DNA of 64,000 nt from Ascaris suum. Its lineage: Eukaryota; Nematoda; Chromadorea; Rhabditida; Ascarididae. The position numbers were made by a program, and so were the translations under genes. The notes below the pieces were generated by a model. The model searched no databases. It was not told where the DNA came from and saw nothing but the letters and a program-made list of their open reading frames with translations. This document shows positions 1-45,075 of this stretch, in pieces. The DNA lies in NCBI GenBank assembly GCA_013433145.1, contig CM024184.1:6510137-6574136 (forward strand), given 5' to 3'. Numbering within the stretch: the first letter of the stretch is position 1; each line of letters starts with the position of its first letter.

Positions 1-184
1 AATGCTGGAAGAGTTCCCGGGGATCCAGAAGTTTCCAAAAAAAAATGTGGCAGTTTAAAAAAAAAATAAAGAGATGACAACGAATGTAATACGAAATGCA
101 GTAGAGGATTGGTAAGGAAATACCGGAAAAATTATAAAATTCAAAAATTTTCCATAATCTTTAAAAAAAAATAAACGAAAATAC

Positions 185-256
185 CTCACAAAAGAATTCA
201 TTACCGCGTAGACCACAAAACCATGAAATCCAAGAAATTTCCTCTGAGCTGCTCAT
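185..256 (-). CDS. kin-10: Casein kinase II regulatory (beta) subunit, first coding exon only
   Basis: Regulatory beta subunit of protein kinase CK2, which dimerises through a zinc finger and binds two catalytic alpha subunits. Only the first exon is in the window: 24 codons on the minus strand, starting at the ATG whose complement is 254-256. The peptide begins [14 protein letters not shown] and continues [10 protein letters not shown], which is the near-invariant CK2 beta N-terminus with Ile for the usual Val at position 7; the early serines are the known autophosphorylation site. The exon ends in phase 0 at GAG followed by a GTATTT donor, so the Val-Asp-Glu-Asp that follows in the family must come from the next exon, beyond the left edge. 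The frame is open upstream of the ATG to the acceptor at 295, but the ATG gives the canonical family start. Identification is strong; the exact donor is inferred. Confidence 0.9.
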
Positions 257-300
257 AACGGGCACAACCGCGCTGATAATCGACTCGAAATCAACTGAAA
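257..300 (-). promoter_or_regulatory. 5' leader acceptor of the CK2 beta gene (possible trans-splice site)
   Basis: On the minus strand a pyrimidine-rich stretch ending in TTTCAG (complement of 295-300) lies 38 nt before the CK2 beta ATG. It is a textbook nematode splice acceptor. It could receive a spliced leader or end an intron in the 5' untranslated region; the sequence alone cannot separate these. Confidence 0.5.
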
Positions 301-3300
301 TAAAAACGCATCGCTTTGAAGTCTTCAATATTTTTGAATAAATTAAGCGTTTCAAAAAGATCGATTATTCATATGGATGCACTAATTTCATAAATTATCA
401 AAAATGCTCAAATCGATAAACTTAACAACATTAGATAGCATGCAAATTGATGCTGTCCCACATACCAGATAGCACCTCCAAAGAGCTAAAGAATGGATGG
501 ATCAAGCTGACAGGATGGACAGGAGCACTAGTTGATTACAATAAAAATAAGAAAAAGAAAACGCGAATGAATGCCTATTTAATGCGCCATTAAAGCCAAC
601 CTAACTTCAACAAAATAAAAAAAAAAACACATCAGAAAAATTGGCACAATATGTGCACATCAACGCCGCAACAAATTTCATTGAAATTATCGAAAAAAGA
701 AAATTTAATAAAACACTCGCAAATAACATTTTTTTTTTCTTTTTAAATTTGAAGTCCACTAAATTTGTTATTCAAATATTTTTTTGAAGTCTTTGTGATC
801 GCCATCTTTCATTATAGTTTTATGCAAGGTGGAAGCTCTTTGAAAAAAAACGAAAAAATCATGCTATTAATATTCAAATACGCAAAAGGAGATTTTCCAT
901 GATTTAAGGCTACTCGAAATTGGAATGATTTTCTAGCTATTGCAATGCTGATATGCCTTGATAATAAACCGCTGATAAAATTTTTTATTATTGACGTGCG
1001 AAAAGTGAATGAAAAGATTTTAGAGATGTGTTATTTGTTATGAACGTAATACTAATCGTTGAGCAATTTGATGGTAATTAACAGGTATACTGGATGTGGT
1101 ATAACAGGTCTTTGAAGGTAATTAACAGGTGGTTTCAAATGTACCTCCATTTGATACGAGTCTAATAAACCTGTTCTTTACATTACACCTCCAAAACCAT
1201 AATTTCTTGGTGTATTTATACCGAAAAAAAACCTCTATGCTTTTTTCATTAATTTTGTTACTTTTATAGAGTGATGTTTGAATATGTCCACAGAGTATGC
1301 GAAACTTCAAATAAAAGCGTAAATATGGCTTTAAAAGTTTTATATACAATAGAAGTTACTTAATTTTGAAATATTTCAAGATATCATTACGAGGAAAAAT
1401 CACCAACATTTGGGAATTTAGTGGTAATTTTCTAAAACGAAACGAAGAACCAATTTGTCGACTCATATTCTAAATCGACCGATTGGTAAATTTATTCTTC
1501 AAGAATTCCGCTGAAAAAAAAAATATGCCGAATATTTTCAGAAAGAATTGCGTTTTGAACACGAAATCTCGTACATATGCATTTCATTATATGAGGAATG
1601 CTATTAAATTAATTATGAATCTTAGTATCGACTAGTAAATTAGTTAGAGTTCTAGTATCAATTTGATTGATTTTCGTCGTCGTTCTCAGCAAAAAAAAAA
1701 TGATTATAGAACCGTCTTCCGCTTAAAAAAATCCACTAATTTTTTTCTAATTATTATGGGCAAAATAAAAAAAAGGAATGCAAATTTTAATAGTTCGTCG
1801 ATCATTAAACTATAGAAATGAAAATTTTTTATAAAATTAGTGAAAAATTTTATGCAAAAACTCGAAAAAAAAGTCTCAATATCATCCGAAATTTATTAGC
1901 AAATTAATATATGCACATTATAAGGAATATTAATAGACGTAAAGCATTTTTTAATAACTATAAAAAAAAAAAACTCCGCTGGAGCTGTAAAGTTGTAAAG
2001 TTGGAATAATTTTACTTACCGTAACGTTGTTATTTTAACGATAAAATTCGTTTCATTAAACAATTCAATGAAAAATAATCGTTTCAAGAAATAATCAAAA
2101 TTGAAAATAAATTTTTGAATTTAAAATAAATTCAATTAGAAAATAATAAAAAAAAATTGGGTAAATGATGTTGAATATCACTTAACAAGAAGTTTTTATT
2201 GCGGTTTTTAATGCTTTTTATTAAGTTTTAATGCATCGATCTCATCATCAGAATAAAGAAGATAGGTAGACTGGTTTATGGTCGTGACCAGGTAAGCCCT
2301 CAGGTGAACTAATTGTTTTGTTTTGTTTTTTTCTCAAAACGTCAACGCTTCAATCGCAGAATCCTGCCGATTGATTCCATATACGATCTATTCATTCAAT
2401 TAATTACTTTCCTGGATCTAACATGGCAAAATTTTCCAGGATTTTCAACGTTGGAATGGTTGATATAACTCTCTATCACGCTCCATTTATCTTCTCATAT
2501 AAATGTGTTATATACGTGGACGTGCACGTCTAACCATTGGCCTCTCTGTACCGTCTATCCGGTAGTTCCAACTTATCAATCTCGAAACCTTCGCAACAAA
2601 ACTTGAAATTATGATCTATAAAACACCTCTCAAAAGCCATCATTATATATTACTTCATATTCATCACTGTAATACATCATATACTTGCAAAAATGTACGA
2701 TTTTTGATTTATAATAGAACCGACATTGTTTTTCTTGATCGATACGATTCGTACAGCTTAATCGCTTCATCGAAACTTGTTGGGTACCTGTTTGTAATTT
2801 TTGGTAATTTTTTCAGCAAGCGGTCAGTTTGATTGATTGAAACACAAAAAAACGTATTTTATCGACATCATAACAACTTCTTGCAATTGTTTCGTGAAGA
2901 GAAGCTCGAACTCCTGCGCTGCGAACCTCGAGCAATTTTTGTTGATTGAAATTAGCAACAGAGGTGGGGAGAAGTTGGAAGGGAAATGGTAAGCAGCCGT
3001 AGAGAAGAGTGAAACGAGTATATGATCCGACGAATTTTTATGTTTTTTAAATGGTACTTCACAGTGGTTTATTGTCGAGTATGGGCCACTTAAAAATATG
3101 CTGAGGCTAGAGGTCTTTTTCTATCGTTTTTTTTTTCTTTCTTTATTTGTTTGATTTATCAATTCTAAAGCTTTTGCTTCAAAAAAAAAAAATCCTTTGT
3201 TTTCATCTATTTTCACGTTAAGTTTAACGATTGATAGATCAACACGAATCGATTCGTGATAAATAAGAAGTGATTTTTTTTTTTCGAAGGCGACGATAAA

Positions 3301-5980
3301 TACGAAGTGTAAAATTGAGGAATATTCTTTGAAAATATTTAAATTTCAAAAAGTCTCACAAGTTGGAGAAATACTCTTCAAGGATCTTTCACTAATTTTT
3401 TCCACTTGCGAAAATTTTTCGAGAAAATTAGAGATGAGAATCATCTCAACGAAAAAATAAATCCTGATCAACAACTTAGAAAAAATCTCTTCTCTAGAAA
3501 ATTCTTGTTGGATAGTAATTAACTCCGACTCCGGAAATAAACCTAACTCCGGAAATAAACCTATGTGCATCAAGATGTTGTTATGATCGTATAAACTAGG
3601 GCACAATGATAGGAGTTTGCCGTTATGTTATAAGTGAAGAGGTATAGGAAAATTTCCAAAAATTTCCCTTCCACATATACTTTTATAAATTTGTACTTTA
3701 TTAAGCGAGATATTAAAGCGCATACCGTGCCATTTTCCTGGCGTGCTTTCCCATTTATTGTTATCTTATATTCTTCATATATTTTCATATTTATAATAAT
3801 GCGTGCATTTGATATTATAATTAATTATTTGCTAATAAAGTATGTCAATTTATCATCGCTTTCTATCACCGTCGATTCGTTATTTTCAAAAAATGATTTT
3901 CGATCAAGAAATACAAGTTTCCATAATTGATTTTTTTTTTACTTTACTTGATTTACTTTTTACTTATTTACTTAATTAATCAAGTATTTACTTAATTACT
4001 TTACTTAATATTTACTCAGTTCTAATTACCTAAACATTCGTATCAATATCAATGAAAGATTCATCTTGATGGAATATCATATTACAATTAGAAGCAGTCT
4101 ATTTGCATATTCTTTTCCCATAATGAATTTTTTTTATTTTTTAATGAAATTTTTTGCACCTATAATTTAGTATTGAATAATTTAATAAAAATTTCGCTTT
4201 TTGTTCATCAATTTTTCAACAACAATTCATGAATGAATTTTTTTTTTTGAAAATCATTTTGAAAAAAGAAAAAATTTGTGAGAATTTTTTAGAATTTTCA
4301 AACGATATATATTTGCAACTCAATAGAACTTCGGTGATAGATTAATTTCTGTAGTAATTCAAAGTTAGCCATGGCATGTTCAATCAGTTTGACGCGCATT
4401 AAAGTGAAAAAAAGTCGGAAATGCAACAGATACAAAATCTGATGAAAAAAAAAATTGAACAATGCAGTTGATATTATTTCATCATATTTTGATGATTCTC
4501 AAGAGTACAAAGTTGAGATGCAAATTAATAAAAAAAAAACAATTCATCGTATTTAGATTTACAGATGATGCAAACAATAAAAAATAAGATTATAGACAAT
4601 TTGTTTCGATCCAATTTTGATGTGCCGTATAGCACCGAAAATGTCCATAAACTACTGGAGATGCTTAAGCGAAGATGACATTGAAATGGCAAACGTTAAA
4701 TCTAGTACAAATTGCTGCAAAATGATAACGCTTCCATTGAGTTTTACTGATCAAAATCTTATCGAATTCAGTTAGTGCTGTTTCATTCTAATATCAGTGG
4801 AAATATTCTTGAAATTTTATTTTTATCGTCAACAATTATTTTAGACTTGTGCCATTTATATCGAAGTTTTTTCTACGGCTACAGAATTCCGAAAATTTCA
4901 TAATAATACTAATTATGCTGCGAGCGCAATTGATCAATATATATCTGCGAATATCATGCTTATTGTATGTTATTGCAAAAATGAAGTTATTGTCGAGTTG
5001 TGTGATTATTAATAGCATGGCATATGTATTAATCAACTGTTCCATCATTTTTCAGCAGTGATTTAGTTAATCGCAAGAAAGAGATGTACATGTTCGGTTT
5101 CATTTCCTGATCTGCCATCAGCCGCGAGCAAACACCAAATATGGCGCTGAGTGACAAGTGATCAAACATTCTCGATCTTTTTCATATTTATGTGAGCAAA
5201 AATGAAGTATGGTTGAATATATTGGTGTCGGAAAAGATAACCGAAGGTAACGATAGTTGTTGACGTGGTCATTTAACCTATTTAATGATAGGTATTTAAC
5301 CTGAACTAATAGTTATCATCTTCAAAATCTTCGATCCATCATGTTAGTTCCATAAAAATTATAAATCAACGGGGTTTTACTTCGAAATCTCCGAGCAATT
5401 ATGATTATTCATAAGGAGCAATTGCATTAAAAGTGCATTGAATGGTTGATCATTAAACTGTTATTGTCTCATAGCTGCGGAATTGTGATAAGAAATTCAA
5501 ATATAAAGGTGTGCGATTAAAAAAAAGTAAATGTCTATTTACATAAAAGTGCTGTTTATATTAGATGCATGACGTGTCCCATCCATCAAACACGTTATCA
5601 TTTTAGAATTGCGCACAATACTCATCGCCTAGAGAGGAGCTATTGCTCTCTTTGTTCGATTCATTGTAACCAATAATGACGTTCATTTTTGAAGCATCGA
5701 GTTGAATGTTCAGCTCGAGCTCATGCTCACTTGTTTTTGTGATTGTTTCTCTTTCATATTCACTTTTGAATTATCAGCTCAATGTTTAGTTCGAGTTTTT
5801 GTTCGCACTTAATTTTTTGTCCATCTTGAATTTTTAGCTTAGTATGTGATTCGAGCTTCTGTACTTACGTCAGACTTGGAATTAGCGGCTGGGTGTTTAG
5901 TTCGAGCTCATGTTCGTTTTTGGTTTTCAATACTTTCTACGATGAGGATTTATCATGACTACAATACACCTACAAATTCA

Positions 5981-5984
<4 letters not shown>

Positions 5985-6027
<43 letters not shown>
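5985..6027. repeat. AT dinucleotide microsatellite, 43 bp
   Basis: Uninterrupted TA repeat directly downstream of the imperfect repeat cluster at 5698-5930. Confidence 0.95.
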
Positions 6028-6029
<2 letters not shown>

Positions 6030-6565
6030 AAGCAACATAATTTCAACAACCTTCATTAATGTGTGATGAGCATGAACGTTGTTCAAGTTTAACAGATAAA
6101 GAGGAGCAAAGTATCAATGAACTTCGACTCATAAACCATATCACTTGTGAATGATTGCTTTATAATGTGGTCAACTCTATGAAAAACTAATATCTTCAAA
6201 TCGTTTTGTTCCTGCAGCACTAATAGCCAGGCCACATTTGCGATTACAACGGAACACACTTTACCGAAAGGAAATTATATCTTCCCCCCTCCCACCTTCC
6301 CCGTCACTCCCCCCCCCCCTTGCCTCTTTCTATGAGGGGCTCATTCGACTTTATTTCCTTAGTTAGAAGAGATATTAGTTTTAAAAAACGTTGTGATCGA
6401 TTTATGATCATAATATAAGATGTATAAACCGAAAAACTTAAATGTTTGAAAGAGTGGATTTGAATAATGGTTTCATTTCCGATAAAATTTCTACCAACAT
6501 GAGAATTTCGCATTAGTTTTTTGAGACAGTTTTTTTATTAAGTTTTTCTGTTATTGAGTTTTTTG

Positions 6566-6724
<159 letters not shown>

Positions 6725-9700
6725 CGTACTTTATCTTTATTATAGTACTGCATATTTTCAGTGTGAAAATTTTAGTGCAATGGTATTATTATGCTATCAT
6801 TGCTATCAGTGGTGTTGATTCATTTTATTTTTTATTTTTTGAGGGCAAATCTCTTTTATCACCTATAAAGATATTATTGAAAAAGCAACCGGAAATATAT
6901 TTTTTAAATGATTTTCATCGCTTTTCGTTCAGAAGTTTCTAATAAAATATTTCAAACGTTTTTAACTAAAATGTTTAGTGATTTGATATAGAAATGAGCA
7001 GATCCACCAAATGTAATTGAGAGAATATGATAGAAAGAATCATGGTCAAAACTGAAAGATCAATCAACAGCTATATCGTTCACGAGACTAGCAATGATGA
7101 GAATAATACTTGCTTCATTATATGTCGTCTGATGTGTGATCTTTTTTCAGAAGCGTTTCATTGAACGGAGCTTCTTTTGTTCAATAGCCATTCATATTAG
7201 AATCGATTGATTAAGAGGGCGTTGGTTGAGGCTAACAATAGTCGAATTTTTTTTTAAAATTGGCCAGTGATCAGTGGCCATAATTGGCCACTGGCCAATG
7301 GTCATAGTTGGCCCATGCATGAATTTGAGTTAACTTGAACAATTTTCATCGAAAAATAACGTTGAAAAATTTCATGGCTAATATTTTAATATCAGTTTTT
7401 TCTAATTTGAGCTAAGTGTTATAAACGCGTCGATGAATTTAGAAAATTTTCACAAAGGATTCATTCTTTGATCCGACGATTTCCTCATCGAGAAGCTTTG
7501 AGAATTGTTTTTGGTGTTCTCATCAAAAAAAAAAAATTTTTTTTTGAGCTTTGAATTTGATTTTGATAAATTCCATCCGTTGAGATTTCCAAATTTGAAC
7601 AGCAAGATGAAATTAAAATAAATAAATAAATAAAAGGCTCCAAACTATAAATGCTTCATATCTGGCGCCTTTAATAATTGCTCTTCATTCAGTTATAGTT
7701 GTTCTTAAAACTCATATCATTTCTCTCAAACATCGCATGTGAGCTGTTCACTTTTCACGGCTTGATTAGCTATTAGTTTATACCTTCTTATATTTATCTT
7801 CTTATATTACTTCTTGCTATCATCATCTAATATATTATAGATTGCTCTTGCGCTATATCTCATCTTAAATGTTTTCCGGAAAAGAGGCATTCCGGAAAAT
7901 TACACGTGCTGACGCAAAATAATTTTTGATGAATTCTATTGCATTTCATCATACTTTATATACTCAAATATTATTCACATAACATTCGAATACATCATAC
8001 AATCACATAACGTTAGATAATATACAAATATTTCACATAACCGTATAAACATTGAGGGTAATTTTGATTGTTTTAAAAATTTCGATTTTTCTTTTCGAAA
8101 ATTTTTTTCATTCAATTTTGTTAGAAAATTTGTTGCACACTTTGAATACGATCTATACGAAATCAAATTTCCACGTTGATATGTTTAATATTCAATAAAT
8201 TTTTTGCACTTATTTAGCCATTTTTTTTTCAACGAAGTATATTTCTCGTTCACATTCTATTGCGCTTTGCACTATTTAACGACGTTTTGATTCATTTGCC
8301 GTTACATTTCATTCTCAATCAATATTGATTATTCATGTCGAATACACACATATACACACATACCGTTATAGCAATATGATTCTTCCATTTTTCTTGATCA
8401 TAGATTAAAAAATATTTTCTGTATTCTAGAATTTTTCTTAATTATTTTATTTTTCTCGAAGAGAAATTTGAGCTTAAACTATACGTCGTCTGGAAAAAAA
8501 GAAACGGTTTGCACTCAAGAGGGTTTTCATGGAAATAAGTTGTGTTTTTTATTGTAACTTGAAATTTTCTCATTAATAATTCCTAATAAGTTATTATTGG
8601 AATATTTATATGTGTAGTAGAGTTCACATTATATAGGACTATTATATATAGTGTCAAGTTTTTTATATGGAATTACACTTTTTTTTTTTTGTAAATGAGT
8701 TGCCCGGGAAGGGAATATGGCCTTGAATTCATTTTAAAGGGGAAAAGAGTTGTCTATTTAGTAAAGGAGAGTATTTGCTATTTTTAATGTCTTTCTAATA
8801 GAGGTCACCATTTTTTTTGTTCGCAAATGTTGAAAGAAATTTAGACATTTTTGACTAAAAATGTATAAAATGGTTGTTTTTTTTTCCATTGGTTTTTTTT
8901 ATCATGTAGAATAGAATATTCGAGAAACTTTCCAACGAATCTATTGTTTTGGAAGAAAAAAAACAAAAGATATATTCTCTAAGTTTTCATGTTCCTTTCT
9001 TCGTTATTTCATCCACACCCCCCCCCCCCCGCCCCTTCCCTCTTCTTTTCCTCTCCCATTTCTTTCATGAATTTTAACAATTATCTAGTGCAAGTTTTCG
9101 TTATTTTTGAACGGTTCGATACTTGATGCCCTGAAATGCTTGTTTAGCGCTAACTTTATGCGCACTCTAAATTCATATTTGCAGAATTTATGTTATAGCC
9201 GTACTATTTCTGTGTACGGGTTGTCTGTGTCTGTCTGTTTGTATTATTTATACCTGAGAAATGCTGAGATTCAAGTTTTGAAGTTTCGTTGACAGTGACT
9301 ATGCGTTAGGATGATGCATCAACTAATATTTCTAGACAATAATGACTACTTAAATGTGTCTAAAATATGCAAATATGTTGCGTCGATCATGCGATATTTC
9401 TTTACTAAATGGAATCGGAAGAAACAGAAAAATGAAACAAGAAGAGGTTATATGAGCGGTCTAATTCGTTGAAGTTATGAGTAATTTACTACGCTTTGGA
9501 TTTATTTGTTTGTTGGCAATTTGGTGAGTTTATAGCTGATTGATCACTATTATTGCAAAAGCATATATCATGCTTTTCCGGTTGATATAAGCGATATGTT
9601 TTTCATTATATTCCATATGAAATGTACATACTTTCAACCTCTCCCCTTTTCCCCATCTCCCCTTCCCATCTAAAACAATTGGTGGAAACGCCCCGGCTGA

Positions 9701-10946
9701 CCGATGCGATGCTGAAATAGTCCTCTCATCATTTTCTTTATAATCCTAGATGTAAATGCTTTGGGCGCAACTTTGCAGTTCAATTTACGTTTGCGCGAAA
9801 ATTCCTTATTTCTCATACGGCAATATTTAGTTAGATTTATATTCTTCGACCGGAAGTGAACTCTTTAAATATGTAAATTTTCATTTACATTAAAAGTTAA
9901 TGATTTATTAGAATTTATCTTCTTTTTTTAAAAATTATAGGTATCAAAATTTTTCAGCACAAAAAAAAAATAATATTTATCTATCATAGAAGAATTGCTC
10001 AATTATCTCTCAATGAAATTTTATCACCTAACGATTAATAGAATGAGCAAAGCAATATAAAAATCTTTACTCTATCTACATTTATTCTAGTGAACGTACC
10101 ATCAATTGTGTGTTCTCGTTGCGTCATAGGAAATGATTCCATTGACATTACACCAATCGAAGGTTGCGGTCTGGATATTAAAAACTATGATTGAGATATG
10201 TTTCGATGAAAATCATAAGGGCGCAAAATATGCGGCGGAAATGTCCGACGGTAGAAACCATCGGCATCATGTTATCGTATAGGTATTCCATCTGTCAAAT
10301 GTGATGCAAATGTTTCTTGATGTGTTTAAATTTGTGTGAACAATACGCATAATGATTATAATCAAATACTACAGTAGTTGATTGAAATTTCATATCGGTA
10401 GTACGTACCACCATGAAGCGAGTCAAATATTCTTTTCTCTTTTCATCATTATTCGCTCTTCTATATTTATTTTTTTATTTTTTTATTATTTATTACTATT
10501 TTTTGAGATTTAAGAAAATTTGTTACCTTGCATTTGGCGAAATCATATCCAAATATGTGTCTCTCTGTTGTGTGTCTGCGTGTCTGTGTGTCTGCGCGCA
10601 TTTGTTGATCGGCTTTTTTGCTTGCTTCAGCTTGTAAAACGCAACAATTACGCTTAAACATTCAATTTATATGATCTAAACCTAATTTCGATCCCTGGAT
10701 GCAGTTTCATCGTGCTTGATCCTGTCTTCCATGAGTTCTTTGCTCATAGAGAGTTATTGCTTAGGATTTAGACCATTGCTTGATTTTGTCAGAGATCGCG
10801 TTATTGTTTTTGCGTATTTAGGCGATTTGCATATTTAGTAAGTACTGATATCCAGAAGTACTGCTATCCAGAAAGACATATTGTGCCCTATCACTTTGTA
10901 CCGTTTTCCACTAAGCGAATATAAATATAGGTGAATATATGCAAAT

Positions 10947-10974
10947 TTATTAGATTTTAGGGCCGGCACGCACT
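10947..10974 (+). promoter_or_regulatory. Possible trans-splice acceptor of the flippase gene
   Basis: An AT-rich run ending in GATTTTAG at 10960 lies 14 nt before the proposed start codon at 10975. It matches a nematode acceptor and would suit spliced-leader addition. This is inferred from position and sequence only. Confidence 0.35.
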
Positions 10975-36696
<25,722 letters not shown>

Positions 36697-38243
36697 TAAT
36701 TAAATTTTGTAATTAATAGCAATTAAATATGCAATTAAATCATAGTATTACTATTTAAACATTCTTCAATGCCTCCTTTCTCAGGTGAACGCATTTATAA
36801 ATTCCGTTATGTTGTGCTTCGAGTTATCTGATTGGAATAGGTAGAGAATTAATGCAGGTAAAGAGCTTTGTATAATGCACTACAAGCATAATACAGCGTA
36901 AATCGATTCGCAGAAATCGCTCAGTCATATATGGCTATATATTCAGTTGTCATATAAAAGGTCGTTTAAGTGTTATTCATGTCGGCTATTGCGTTCTTTG
37001 AATGATTCATTCCAATTATAAGTTTTCAGATATTGCTTCATTTGAAGACACGGTAAAAGGTTGTTGCTGCTGACTTAGATGAGAGTCTAATGCTTGGCTA
37101 ATGGTTATATGGAAAAAAATGACTAGGATTTCGACAGGCAAGCATACTGTATAAAGTATAAATACTGTAATGCGGTAGATATGCAAATCACCCTTTAAAA
37201 AAAAATTCTATTCACTTGTTATTTACCTCCTTGAGTGCAAATATTCTCAAATGTTGCTTTTGGCGTCAGAAAGTGCCCAAAATTTGTGGTCTACTTACTC
37301 CTATGTTATGATGTATACATTTTTTTTTCATGTGGAAATTGTTTTCCTTGCAAATAAATAAATAAATAAATAAATCATCAACTTTGACTTGAGAAAGTGC
37401 ATTTGAATGGAATAGTTATACTTTAATTCCTACATACATCTTTGAAATTGATGCTGCCTTCACCAAGAGCTTAAACCAAAGGTGGCCATTACTCGCAACC
37501 GAAATTGGTAGTACGTATAGGTGCTAAATTTACCTGCGAGTTGGTATGGTTAACCAAATTGGAATTGATGGTTCCTAAAGGTGCTAAAAAGTACAAATAT
37601 GCCTATGTGTGATGTAAATTTTAGCTAAAACTATTATGCATACTATTTCCAGTTTAGCTAATAGTGCATATTGAAATCATTACTTTCTTAAAACAATAGT
37701 GCACATCAAGATATAATCTCAGTAGTCATTCTGTCAGCACTATCATTGCCTTCTAGGAGCTCATATTATATACACTCTTATATTTTCTCACACTAATAGA
37801 TTAGACCTCTTAGCTGATGAAGAATTTTGCAATTTCCTTATTCCAATTTTCCGCTCAATACTCGTTTTCTTTTATTACTTTTGGAATTTCTGGTAGAAGA
37901 AAAATGAAAAAAGAATTTTAATTTTTTTTAACATGCACTACATTGATCATCTACATTAATTTCCCATAGACTTCTGTTTATGCAAAAAAAAAAAACCACC
38001 GAAAAATATCGTCGTTTGTGAAAATTGGATTTTGCACAATGAGAAAAAAAAACATTTAAAAACCTTTTAAAAATAATTTATTCATTATTTTATTTTTCTC
38101 GGTGCTGATTGACTTCTATCCCTCTTTCACAAATCAGTGACATTCATTCATAGGCGTCAATATCACACACAATTGCGCAATTGGCTCAGATTGAGAGGAT
38201 TTATGCCTGCATATGTCAAAAATACCTACACAATCTCTACCAA

Positions 38244-38352
<109 letters not shown>

Positions 38353-38428
38353 TCATTTATTCTTAATTTTTCTTTCTTTCACGAAATTCTTCAATTATAA
38401 ATCATTTGTTATGTTCCACTGCTCGCAG

Positions 38429-38697
38429 ACGGCTGCTTCAAAGAGTTTGTACTTTTCAAAAGGATGCAACCAGAACTATATTGTATTCTCGGTAAGTGGA
38501 TCTATTCATCGGAGGAGCTGCGCGAAGCTCAAGAAAGAAGCGATGAGAATTAGAACTCAGTTTCCTAATCTTCAGCTAGTATGGAGTCTTCGGTTCTTTT
38601 GGGTAACTCTTCCCCTGAAGAGAGAGCAGAGGGCGGAGATGGAGGTGGCATTGACATAGCACATAAAGAAGGCTATGGCCTTGCAAGCACAAAATAG
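38429..38697 (+). CDS. Candidate alternative C-terminal exons of the flippase
   Basis: A good acceptor (CTCGCAG) at 38428 opens an exon 38429-38491 that fits the phase of a spliced exon 24 and reads RLLQRVCTFQKDATRTILYS before a GTAAGT donor. A second exon from 38580, after CTAG, would restore the frame, begin MESSVLLGNSSPEERAEGGD and stop at TAG 38695-38697. The whole patch is richer in G and C than its surroundings, as exons here are. Against this, all three frames are open through 38429-38491, and the TTTCCTAATCTTCAG acceptor at 38575 in this phase would give an immediate stop. Total protein would be about 1,307 residues. P4 C-termini diverge too much for similarity to decide. Confidence 0.4.
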
Positions 38698-38702
38698 ATG
38701 GA

Positions 38703-45004
<6,302 letters not shown>

Positions 45005-45069
45005 TTTCATAACGATACCCTACAACAATCAGAATTTAAAAAATGATGAGATAAGAAATACTGAGTGCT

Positions 45070-45075
45070 AATAAA
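45070..45075 (+). terminator. Polyadenylation signal AATAAA
   Basis: A canonical AATAAA lies 66 nt after the TAA at 45002-45004, supporting this as the 3' end of the mitochondrial-type gene. Confidence 0.55.

Noticed and set aside
15..25. CCCGGGGATCC resembles a cloning-vector polylinker
   Set aside because: Only 11 bases match and neither flank continues the polylinker, so chance is enough.
2..58. Short plus-strand frame at the left edge (MLEEFPGIQKFPKK) that could be a terminal exon
   Set aside because: It lies within what must be intron 1 of the CK2 beta gene on the other strand, is only 18 codons and has no second support.
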